Assembly: GCA_036732025.1 (NCBI GenBank)
Contig: DAINDE010000020.1
Location: 3,448 to 67,447 of the forward strand
Direction of reading: 5' to 3'
Origin: SSSZ01 sp036732025
GTDB lineage: Bacteria > Pseudomonadota > Gammaproteobacteria > Burkholderiales > Rhodocyclaceae
Length of the DNA stretch: 64,000 bases
In this document: positions 27,140 to 34,166 of the stretch, one piece after another
How the letters are laid out: each line of letters opens with the position of its first letter
How positions within the stretch are numbered: the first letter of the stretch is position 1
Program-made: the position numbers and the translations under genes
The notes under the pieces: generated by a model
The model's database searches: none
Told to the model about the DNA's origin: nothing
Seen by the model: only the letters and a program-made list of their open reading frames with translations

Positions 27140-28204
27140 ATGACCATCCTCGTCACCGGCGGCGCCGGTTTCATCGGCAGCAATTTCGTCCTCGACTGGC
27201 TGGCCGGGTGCGACGAAACCGTCGTGAACCTTGACGCCCTGACCTACGCCGGCAACCTCGAAAACCTGGCGTTCCTGCAAGGCGATGCCCGGCACATCTT
27301 CGTCCAGGGCAGCATCGGCGATTTCGATCTGGTATCCCGTTTGTTGGCGACCCACCGGCCTCGGGCCATCATCAATTTTGCTGCCGAATCCCACGTGGAC
27401 CGCAGCATCCACGGCCCCGAGGATTTTATCCAGACCAACATCGTCGGCAGCTTCCGCCTGCTGGAGGCGGTTCGGGCCCACTGGGGCGGCCTTGTCGGCG
27501 CCGAGCAGGAGGGGTTCCGCTTCCTCCACGTCTCCACCGACGAGGTCTACGGTTCGCTTGCCAAGGACGATCCCGCCTTCACCGAAACCAACCGCTACGA
27601 GCCCAACAGCCCGTACTCCGCCAGCAAGGCCGCCAGCGACCACCTGGTGCGGGCCTACCACCACACCTACGGCCTGCCGGTGCTGACCACCAACTGCTCC
27701 AACAACTACGGCCCCTACCACTTCCCGGAAAAGCTCATCCCCCTGGTCATCCACAACGCCCTGGCCGGCAAGCCCCTGCCCATCTACGGCGACGGCCAGC
27801 AGATCCGCGACTGGCTCTACGTCAAGGACCATTGCGCCGCGATCCGCCGGGTGCTGGAAGCGGGGAGGGTGGGAGAGACCTACAACGTCGGCGGCTGGAA
27901 CGAGAAGCCGAACCTGGAGGTGGTGCGGACCCTTTGCGCCATCCTTGATGAACTGAGTCCCCGGGCCGACGGCCATCCTTATGCGGAACAGATCACCTAC
28001 GTTGCCGACCGCCCCGGCCACGACCGCCGCTACGCCATCGACGCCACCAAGCTGGAGCGGGAACTGGGCTGGAAGCCGGCGGAGACCTTCGAGACCGGCA
28101 TCCGCAAGACCGTGCGCTGGTATCTGGACCACCAGACCTGGGTGAAGAACGTCACCAGCGGCGCCTACCGCGAGTGGATCGGCAAGCAATACGGAAGGAA
28201 TTGA
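27140..28204 (+). CDS. rfbB: dTDP-glucose 4,6-dehydratase
   Basis: A 354-residue SDR enzyme converting dTDP-glucose to dTDP-4-keto-6-deoxyglucose. TGGAGFIGSNFVLDWL binds NAD. NFAAESHVDRSIHGPEDFIQTN, HVSTDEVYGSL (with the dehydratase DE pair) and SPYSASKAASDHLVRAY (catalytic Y and K) are textbook RmlB motifs. The 93-bp gap before it shows only a weak promoter-like pair (TTTCCC and TAAGAT). It starts the rfbBAC operon. Confidence 0.95.
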   Translation: MTILVTGGAGFIGSNFVLDWLAGCDETVVNLDALTYAGNLENLAFLQGDARHIFVQGSIGDFDLVSRLLATHRPRAIINFAAESHVDRSIHGPEDFIQTNIVGSFRLLEAVRAHWGGLVGAEQEGFRFLHVSTDEVYGSLAKDDPAFTETNRYEPNSPYSASKAASDHLVRAYHHTYGLPVLTTNCSNNYGPYHFPEKLIPLVIHNALAGKPLPIYGDGQQIRDWLYVKDHCAAIRRVLEAGRVGETYNVGGWNEKPNLEVVRTLCAILDELSPRADGHPYAEQITYVADRPGHDRRYAIDATKLERELGWKPAETFETGIRKTVRWYLDHQTWVKNVTSGAYREWIGKQYGRN

Positions 28205-28208
28205 CATC

Positions 28209-29087
28209 ATGCGCAAGGGCATCATCCTCGCCGGTGGCTCCGGCACCCGCCTCTACCCGGTGACGCTGGCCGTTTCCAAGCAACTGCTGCCGATCCACGA
28301 CAAGCCGATGATCTACTACCCGCTGACCACTCTCATGCTGGCCGGCATCCGGGACATCCTGATCATCTCCACCCCCCAGGACACGCCGCGCTTCGAGCAA
28401 CTTCTCGGCGACGGCAGCCAGTGGGGCCTTAATCTTAGCTATGCGGTGCAGCCCAGCCCCGACGGGCTGGCCCAGGCCTTCATCATCGGCCGCGAGTTCG
28501 TCGGCGCCGAATCCAGCGCCCTGGTGCTCGGCGACAACATCTTCTACGGCCACGAGTTCGCCGACGACCTGCAGGAAGCCGGACGCCAGGACGAGGGGGC
28601 GACCGTTTTCGCCTACCACGTTCATGATCCCGAGCGTTACGGCGTCGTCGAGTTCGACGCCGGCGGCCGCGCCGTCAGCCTGGAGGAAAAGCCCAAGGTA
28701 CCGAAATCCAACTACGCGGTGACCGGCCTCTACTTCTACGACAACCGCGTCCTCGACATCGCCCGCGACCTCAAGCCCTCGGCCCGGGGCGAACTGGAGA
28801 TCACCGACGTCAACCGCATCTACCTGGAAATGGACGCCCTGCGGGTCAAGGTCATGGGGCGCGGCCACGCCTGGCTCGACACCGGCACCCACGAAAGCCT
28901 GCTGGACGCCAGCCAGTTCATCGCCACCATCGAAAAGCGCCAGGGGCTCAAGGTTGCCTGCCCTGAGGAAATCGCCTTCCGCCAGGGCTATATCGATGCC
29001 GCCCAACTCGAGCGGTTGGCCCAGCCGATGGTCAAGAACCCCTATGGCCAGTACCTGCTGGGCCTGTTGAAAGAGCGAGTCTTCTAA
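28209..29087 (+). CDS. rfbA: Glucose-1-phosphate thymidylyltransferase
   Basis: A 292-residue RmlA. GIILAGGSGTRLYPVTLAVSKQLLPIHDKPM is the nucleotidyltransferase signature, VLGDNIFYGH the metal-binding segment, and EEKPKVPKSNYAVTGLYFYDN the conserved centre. It makes dTDP-glucose from glucose-1-phosphate and dTTP, and is usually feedback-inhibited by dTDP-rhamnose. It follows rfbB by 4 bp and directly abuts rfbC (TAAATG). Confidence 0.96.
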   Translation: MRKGIILAGGSGTRLYPVTLAVSKQLLPIHDKPMIYYPLTTLMLAGIRDILIISTPQDTPRFEQLLGDGSQWGLNLSYAVQPSPDGLAQAFIIGREFVGAESSALVLGDNIFYGHEFADDLQEAGRQDEGATVFAYHVHDPERYGVVEFDAGGRAVSLEEKPKVPKSNYAVTGLYFYDNRVLDIARDLKPSARGELEITDVNRIYLEMDALRVKVMGRGHAWLDTGTHESLLDASQFIATIEKRQGLKVACPEEIAFRQGYIDAAQLERLAQPMVKNPYGQYLLGLLKERVF

Positions 29088-29648
29088 ATGGATGCCATCC
29101 CCACCGCCATCGCCGACGTCCTGGTCTTCGAACCCCGCGTTTTTGGCGACGACCGCGGTTTTTTCTTCGAGAGCTTCAATCTCCGGCTTTTCCGTGAGCT
29201 GACCGGGGCGGATGTCGATTTCGTCCAGGACAACCACTCCAAGTCTGCCCGCAATGTCCTGCGGGGGCTCCACTACCAGGTGGCGCCCAAGGCCCAGGGC
29301 AAGCTGGTGCGGGTCGTCCAGGGCGAAGTCTTCGACGTGGCCGTGGACATCCGCCCGGAATCGCCCACCTTCGGGCGTTGGGTGGGGGAAAGGTTGAGCG
29401 CCGAGAACAAGCGGCAGATGTGGATCCCGCCCGGCCTCGCCCACGGTTTCGTGACCCTGAGCGAAACGGCCGAATTCCTATACAAGACCACCGACTATTA
29501 CTCCCCCGAGCACGAACGCTGCATCGCCTGGAACGACCCGACCCTGGGCATCGCCTGGCCCCTGGCAGGGGAGCCGTTGCTCTCCGGCAAGGACCGGCAG
29601 GGCATGGCTTTTGCCGACGCTTGTGGTTGCAGCCCCGGCGGCTGTTGA
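29088..29648 (+). CDS. rfbC: dTDP-4-dehydrorhamnose 3,5-epimerase
   Basis: A 186-residue cupin epimerase. FGDDRGFFFESFN, VQDNHSKSARNVLRGLHYQVAPKAQGKLVRVVQGEVFDVAVDIR (catalytic His in GLHYQ) and EFLYKTTDYYSPEHERCIAWNDP match RmlC. The C-terminus ends in an unusual CGCSPGGC tail. The dTDP-rhamnose reductase gene rfbD, which normally completes the set, does not follow. The TGA stop lies inside the -35 of the tRNA-Val promoter. Confidence 0.94.
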   Translation: MDAIPTAIADVLVFEPRVFGDDRGFFFESFNLRLFRELTGADVDFVQDNHSKSARNVLRGLHYQVAPKAQGKLVRVVQGEVFDVAVDIRPESPTFGRWVGERLSAENKRQMWIPPGLAHGFVTLSETAEFLYKTTDYYSPEHERCIAWNDPTLGIAWPLAGEPLLSGKDRQGMAFADACGCSPGGC

Positions 29649-29672
29649 CAAGGCCTCCCATGCCCGTATAAT
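29645..29672 (+). promoter_or_regulatory. tRNA-Val promoter
   Basis: Perfect sigma-70 elements: TTGACA (29645-29650), a 16-bp spacer, and TATAAT (29667-29672). These are followed by a GC-rich GCGCGACTC discriminator, typical of stable-RNA promoters under stringent control. The -35 overlaps the rfbC stop codon. Confidence 0.85.
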
Positions 29673-29684
29673 GCGCGACTCCTT

Positions 29685-29761
29685 AGGCGCATAGCTCAGT
29701 TGGTTAGAGCACCACCTTGACATGGTGGGGGTCGTTGGTTCGAATCCAATTGCGCCTACCA
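29685..29761 (+). tRNA. tRNA-Val (GAC)
   Basis: A 77-nt cloverleaf with acceptor stem AGGCGCA/TGCGCCT and encoded ACCA end. The anticodon stem CCACC/GGTGG encloses loop TTGACAT, giving anticodon GAC. GGTTCGAATCC is the T arm. It has its own strong promoter and sits between rfbC and thrS. Confidence 0.96.
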
Positions 29762-29850
29762 AATTCCTTGACGGAGCGACTTGATGATTTTCCGAACTAG
29801 CACTGCCGCTGTTCTGAAACCGTAATCGAGTCAGCTTTCGTTGAATTGAG

Positions 29851-29880
29851 AAAAGTGCGGCTCGTCCGCACTTTTTTTTT
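29851..29880 (+). terminator. Intrinsic terminator upstream of thrS
   Basis: AAAAGTGCGG (29851-29860) pairs with CCGCACTTTT around a CTCGT loop, and a T-run continues to 29880. It ends tRNA-Val transcription 16 bp before the thrS start, so it could also act as an attenuator for thrS if a promoter reads through it. Confidence 0.85.
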
Positions 29881-29896
29881 GCCCGAGGCCCGGAAA

Positions 29897-31813
29897 ATGC
29901 CCGACGTCAAACTGCCCGATGGTTCCATCCGCTCCTATCCTAATCCGCTGACGGTGGCCGAGGTCGCCGCCAGCATCGGCGCCGGCCTGGCCAAGGCGGC
30001 CCTGGCGGGCAAGGTGGATGGCAAGCTGGTCGATACCTCCTTCCTCATTGACCGCGATGTAGAGCTGGCCATCGTTACCGACCGGGACGCCGAGGGACTC
30101 GAGATCATCCGCCACTCCACCGCCCACCTCTTGGCCTATGCGGTGAAGGAGTTGTTCCCTGATGCCCAGGTCACCATCGGCCCGGTCATCGAAAACGGCT
30201 TCTACTACGACTTCGCCTGCAAGCGCCCGTTCACGCCGGAAGACCTGGAGGCGATCGAAAAGCGCATGGCCGAACTGGCCAGGAAGGACATCCCGGTCGG
30301 CCGCGAGGTCTGGTCGCGGGACGAGGCGGTCAAGTTCTTCCTGGGCCAGGGCGAGAAGTACAAGGCCGAACTGATCGAGGCGATTCCGGCTGGCGAGCAG
30401 GTTTCCCTCTACCGCGAGGGCGATTTCATCGACCTCTGCCGCGGCCCCCACGTGCCGACCACGGCCAAGCTTAAGGTCTTCAAACTGATGAAGGTGGCCG
30501 GCGCCTACTGGCGCGGCGACTCGAAAAACGAGATGCTGCAGCGCATCTACGGCACCGCCTGGGCCAAGAAGGAGGACCTGGAGGCCTACCTCCACATGCT
30601 GGAAGAGGCCGAGAAGCGCGACCACCGCCGCCTGGGCAAGCAGTACGATCTCTTCCACATGCAAGAGGAGGCGCCGGGCCTCGTCTTCTGGCACCCCAAG
30701 GGCTGGGCGGTATGGCAGGAGATCGAGCAGTACATGCGGGCCGTCTACCGCAACAATGGCTACCAGGAAGTGCGCTGCCCGCAGATCCTCGACAAGAGCC
30801 TATGGGAAAAGTCAGGTCATTGGGAGCACTACAAGGACAACATGTTCACCACGTCCTCGGAGAACCGGGACTACGCGGTGAAGCCGATGAACTGCCCCGG
30901 CCACGTCCAGGTTTTTAATTCCGACCTCCGCTCCTACCGGGAATTGCCCATCCGCTACGGCGAATTCGGCTCCTGCCATCGCAACGAGCCGGCCGGCGCC
31001 TTGCACGGCCTGATGCGGGTGCGCGGCTTCGTGCAGGACGACGGCCATATCTTCTGTACCGAGGATCAGATCGAGGCCGAGGTGACGGCCTTCAATTCCC
31101 TGGTGAAAAAGGTTTACGCCGATTTCGGCTTCCACGACGTGGCCGTCAAGCTGGCGCTGCGGCCGGAAGGCCGAGTGGGCTCCGACGAGGTATGGGACAA
31201 GGCCGAGGCCGCCCTGCGCCAGGGCCTGCGGGCTTCCGGCCTGGAATGGACGGAACTGCCGGGGGAGGGCGCATTCTACGGCCCCAAGATCGAATTCCAC
31301 ATCAAGGACGCCATCGGCCGCTCCTGGCAATGCGGCACCATGCAGGTGGATTTCTCCATGCCCGGCCGCCTGGGTGCCGAGTACGTGGCCGGCGACGACA
31401 CCCGGCGGGCGCCCGTCATGCTGCACCGCGCCATCCTGGGGTCCCTGGAGCGCTTCATCGGCATCCTCATCGAGAACTTCTCCGGCGCCTTGCCGCTCTG
31501 GCTGGCGCCGGTGCAGGCCGTGGTCCTCAACATCTCCGAAAAACAGGCCGACTACGCCGCGGAAGTGGCGCAGAAGCTACACCAGGCGGGCTTCCGGGCC
31601 GAGGCTGATTTGCGTAACGAGAAAATTACCTATAAAATTCGGGAACATAGCTTGAACCGGCTGCCTTACCAACTCGTCGTGGGCGACAAGGAAAAGGAAG
31701 CCGGACTGGTGGCCGTGCGTACCCGCGGTGGTCAGGATCTGGGGCAGATGCCCGTCGATGATCTGATCGAGCGACTTCGGAGGGAAGTCGCGGCGCGAAG
31801 TGGCACGGCTTAA
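29897..31813 (+). CDS. thrS: Threonyl-tRNA synthetase
   Basis: A 638-residue class II synthetase. Residues 1-62 are the TGS domain (PDVKLPDGSIRSYPNPLTVAEVA). Next is the editing (SAD) domain with IIRHSTAHLLAYAVKELFP. The catalytic core has NCPGHVQVFNSDLRSYRELPIRYGEFG (motif 2 region) and LHRAILGSLERFIGILIENF (motif 3). The C-terminal anticodon-binding domain follows. The ATG at 29897 gives the family start (MPDVKLPDG); an upstream in-frame TTG lies before the terminator and is rejected. It heads the thrS-infC-rpmI-rplT group. Confidence 0.97.
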   Translation: MPDVKLPDGSIRSYPNPLTVAEVAASIGAGLAKAALAGKVDGKLVDTSFLIDRDVELAIVTDRDAEGLEIIRHSTAHLLAYAVKELFPDAQVTIGPVIENGFYYDFACKRPFTPEDLEAIEKRMAELARKDIPVGREVWSRDEAVKFFLGQGEKYKAELIEAIPAGEQVSLYREGDFIDLCRGPHVPTTAKLKVFKLMKVAGAYWRGDSKNEMLQRIYGTAWAKKEDLEAYLHMLEEAEKRDHRRLGKQYDLFHMQEEAPGLVFWHPKGWAVWQEIEQYMRAVYRNNGYQEVRCPQILDKSLWEKSGHWEHYKDNMFTTSSENRDYAVKPMNCPGHVQVFNSDLRSYRELPIRYGEFGSCHRNEPAGALHGLMRVRGFVQDDGHIFCTEDQIEAEVTAFNSLVKKVYADFGFHDVAVKLALRPEGRVGSDEVWDKAEAALRQGLRASGLEWTELPGEGAFYGPKIEFHIKDAIGRSWQCGTMQVDFSMPGRLGAEYVAGDDTRRAPVMLHRAILGSLERFIGILIENFSGALPLWLAPVQAVVLNISEKQADYAAEVAQKLHQAGFRAEADLRNEKITYKIREHSLNRLPYQLVVGDKEKEAGLVAVRTRGGQDLGQMPVDDLIERLRREVAARSGTA

Positions 31814-31839
31814 CTTTTGTCGTTTTCAGGAGTTTGACC

Positions 31840-32370
31840 ATCGCTCAGAACAAGGCGAATCGCCTCAACGAAGAAATTACGGTGCCGGAAATCCGTCTCA
31901 TTGGGGAAGACGGGGAACAAGTCGGCGTAGTGAGCATCAGGACCGCCTTGCAGATGGCGGAGGAAGCAGGAGTGGATCTCGTCGAGATCGCACCGTTGGC
32001 CAAGCCTCCCGTCTGCCGCATCATGGACTACGGCAAGTTCAAGTATCAGGAAGCCAAGAAGGCCCATGAAGCGAAGCTGAAGCAGAAGCAGGTGCAGGTC
32101 AAGGAAGTCAAGCTGCGCCCGGGTACCGACGAAAACGACTACCAGATCAAGCTCAGGAACATGACGCGCTTCCTGGAAGAAGGCGACAAGGTCAAGGTGA
32201 CCCTGCGCTTCCGGGGCCGCGAGATGGCGCACCAGGAATTCGGCATGCGCCAGTTGGAACGGATCAAGGCGGATCTCGAGGCCCTCGGGCAGGTCGAGCA
32301 GATGCCGAAGATGGAAGGGCGGCAGATGATCATGATCATCGCTCCGGCCAAGAAGGTTGTAACAAAGTAG
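31840..32370 (+). CDS. infC: Translation initiation factor IF-3 (AUC start)
   Basis: About 176 residues: RLNEEITVPEIRLIGEDGEQVGVVSI is the IF3 N-domain, and MTRFLEEGDKVKVTLRFRGREMAHQEFG the C-domain. IF3 checks start codons on the 30S subunit. The likely start is ATC at 31840: AGGAG at 31828-31832 is 7 bases upstream, while an in-frame TTG at 31834 is one base after the SD and too close. In E. coli, infC starts with AUU so that IF3 represses its own synthesis. The same design is inferred here. Confidence 0.93.
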   Translation: MAQNKANRLNEEITVPEIRLIGEDGEQVGVVSIRTALQMAEEAGVDLVEIAPLAKPPVCRIMDYGKFKYQEAKKAHEAKLKQKQVQVKEVKLRPGTDENDYQIKLRNMTRFLEEGDKVKVTLRFRGREMAHQEFGMRQLERIKADLEALGQVEQMPKMEGRQMIMIIAPAKKVVTK

Positions 32371-32373
32371 TTG

Positions 32374-32422
32374 GTAGCACCCATAAGTGCCTACGGGTCA
32401 TCGAAGCGTTCCCGCCGGGAAC
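32374..32422 (+). promoter_or_regulatory. Structured leader between infC and rpmI
   Basis: Two hairpins: GTAGCAC pairing with GTGCCTAC with one bulged C (32374-32394), and a near-perfect GTTCCCG-C-CGGGAAC palindrome (32408-32422). In E. coli and other bacteria, ribosomal protein L20 represses rpmI-rplT by binding structured RNA in this position. A similar role is inferred, not shown. Confidence 0.4.
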
Positions 32423-32453
32423 CACCTGACGGCATGTCATTAAGGAGCAGAAA

Positions 32454-32651
32454 ATGCCCAAGATGAAGACCAAGAGCAGCGCCAAGAAGCGCTTCTCGAT
32501 CCGCGCCGGCGGCAGCATCAAGCGCGGCCAGGCGTTCAAGCGCCACATCCTGACCAAGAAGACCACCAAGAACAAGCGTCACCTGCGCGGTGCCGTTGGT
32601 GTTCACGAGCGCGACGCCGCTTCCGTCCGCGCCATGATGCCCTACGCGTAA
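32454..32651 (+). CDS. rpmI: 50S ribosomal protein L35
   Basis: 65 residues, the normal L35 length. MPKMKTKSSAKKRFSIRAGGSIKRGQAFKRHILTKKTTKNKRHLRG is the highly conserved basic sequence. AAGGAG at 32442-32447 is a good ribosome-binding site. It lies between infC and rplT as in nearly all bacteria and is probably co-regulated by L20. Confidence 0.97.
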   Translation: MPKMKTKSSAKKRFSIRAGGSIKRGQAFKRHILTKKTTKNKRHLRGAVGVHERDAASVRAMMPYA

Positions 32652-32663
32652 GGAGAGAGAAAG

Positions 32664-33023
32664 ATGCCCCGAGTCAAACGTGGTGTAACGGCGCGCGCGC
32701 GCCACAAGAAGGTTCTCGACCAGGCCAAGGGTTACCGCGGCCGCCGCAAGAACGTATATCGCATCGCCAAGCAGGCGGTGATGAAGGCCGGCCAATACCA
32801 GTACCGTGACCGTCGTCAGCGCAAGCGCCAGTTCCGCGCCCTGTGGATCGCCCGTATCAATGCGGCTTCCCGCGAACTGGGCCTGAAGTACAGCACCTTC
32901 ATGAACGGCCTGAAGAAGGCCAACATCGAAGTGGACCGCAAGGTCCTGGCCGATCTGGCCGTGTTCGACAAGCCCGCGTTCGCAGCCCTGGCCAACCAGG
33001 CCAAGGCACAGCTCGGCGCCTGA
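32664..33023 (+). CDS. rplT: 50S ribosomal protein L20
   Basis: 119 residues. The N-terminal RNA-binding arm MPRVKRGVTARARHKKVLDQAKGYRGRRKNVYRIAKQAVMKAGQYQYRDRRQRKRQFR and the globular domain LWIARINAASRELGLKYSTFMNGLKKANIEVDRKVLADLAV are conserved. It is needed early in 50S assembly and acts as a translational repressor of rpmI-rplT in characterised bacteria. It is closed by a strong terminator. Confidence 0.97.
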   Translation: MPRVKRGVTARARHKKVLDQAKGYRGRRKNVYRIAKQAVMKAGQYQYRDRRQRKRQFRALWIARINAASRELGLKYSTFMNGLKKANIEVDRKVLADLAVFDKPAFAALANQAKAQLGA

Positions 33024-33040
33024 GCGAAAGCAGCATCACG

Positions 33041-33066
33041 AAAAGGAGGCGCAAGCCTCCTTTTTT
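33041..33066 (+). terminator. Intrinsic terminator after rplT
   Basis: The stem AAAAGGAGGC (33041-33050) pairs with GCCTCCTTTT through a GCAA tetraloop and is followed by a run of six T. It ends the thrS-infC-rpmI-rplT unit. pheS begins 32 bp later, so partial readthrough would couple the two. Confidence 0.9.
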
Positions 33067-33098
33067 GTTCCAACTGTCGTTAGGTGTTGGACCCCAGC

Positions 33099-34145
33099 AT
33101 GGATAATCTCGACTCCCTCGTCAGCGAAGCGCAACAGGCCTTCGCCGCCATTTCCGACCCCGACGCCCTGGAGCAGGCCAAGGCCCGTTTCCTGGGCAAG
33201 AGCGGCCAGATCACCGAACTCCTGAAGGGCCTGGGCAAGCTGCCGCCCGAGGAAAAGAAAACGGCTGGCGCCGCCATCAACCGGGCTAAGGAAGCTGTCG
33301 AAGCCGCCCTCAACGCCCGCCGCGAGGCCATCCGCAAGGCCACCCTGGAGGCGCGCCTGGCCGAGGAGGCCCTCGACGTCACGCTGCCGGGCCGGGCCGA
33401 AGCCCGCGGCGGCCTGCATCCGGTGACCCGTACCCTGGAGCGCATCGAGGCCCTGTTCCGCTCCATCGGTTTCGAAGTGGCCGATGGCCCGGAGATCGAA
33501 TCCGACTTCCACAACTTCACCGCGCTGAACACGCCGGAGGATCATCCGGCGCGATCCATGCACGATACCTTCTACCTGCAGGACGAAGGCGGCGAGGTGG
33601 CCGACGGCATCCTGCTGCGCACCCATACCAGCCCCATCCAGGCCCGCTACATGCAGAACCATGTGGCCAAGTACGGCCACCTGGAGCGCATGCCGGAAAT
33701 CCGCATCATCGCCCCGGGCCGGGTCTATCGTGTCGATTCCGACGCCACCCATTCGCCCATGTTCCACCAGGTCGAGGGCCTGTGGATCGGCGAGGGCGTC
33801 TCCTTTGCCGACCTCAAGGGCGTGGTTGCCGATTTCCTGCGCCGCTTTTTCGAAAGCGACGACCTCAAGGTCCGTTTCCGTCCCTCCTTCTTCCCCTTTA
33901 CCGAGCCTTCCGCGGAAATCGACGTCGCCTTCATGAGCGGTACCCTGGAAGGCCGTTGGCTGGAGATCGCCGGCTGCGGCATGGTGCACCCGAATGTGCT
34001 GCGCATCGCCGGCATCGATCCGGAAAAATACACCGGCTTCGCCTTCGGCTTCGGTCCCGACCGCCTGACCATGCTGCGCTACGGCGTCAATGATCTGCGC
34101 CTCTTCTTCGAGGGCGACCTCCGTTTCCTGCGTCAGTTCGTCTGA
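33099..34145 (+). CDS. pheS: Phenylalanyl-tRNA synthetase alpha subunit
   Basis: 348 residues of the class II alpha chain. The N-terminal coiled coil (DNLDSLVSEAQQAFAAISD to ALNARREAIRKA) contacts tRNA. The core has HPVTRTLERIEALFRSIGFEVADGPEIESDFHNFTALNTPEDHPARSMHDTFYL and FGFGPDRLTMLRYGVNDLRLFFEGDLRFLRQF (motif 3). The ATG at 33099 matches the family start; a GTG at 33084 would add five residues. It forms the alpha2-beta2 enzyme with PheT 21 bp downstream. Confidence 0.96.
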   Translation: MDNLDSLVSEAQQAFAAISDPDALEQAKARFLGKSGQITELLKGLGKLPPEEKKTAGAAINRAKEAVEAALNARREAIRKATLEARLAEEALDVTLPGRAEARGGLHPVTRTLERIEALFRSIGFEVADGPEIESDFHNFTALNTPEDHPARSMHDTFYLQDEGGEVADGILLRTHTSPIQARYMQNHVAKYGHLERMPEIRIIAPGRVYRVDSDATHSPMFHQVEGLWIGEGVSFADLKGVVADFLRRFFESDDLKVRFRPSFFPFTEPSAEIDVAFMSGTLEGRWLEIAGCGMVHPNVLRIAGIDPEKYTGFAFGFGPDRLTMLRYGVNDLRLFFEGDLRFLRQFV

Positions 34146-34166
34146 CGATCACTGCGAGCCGTTCGT

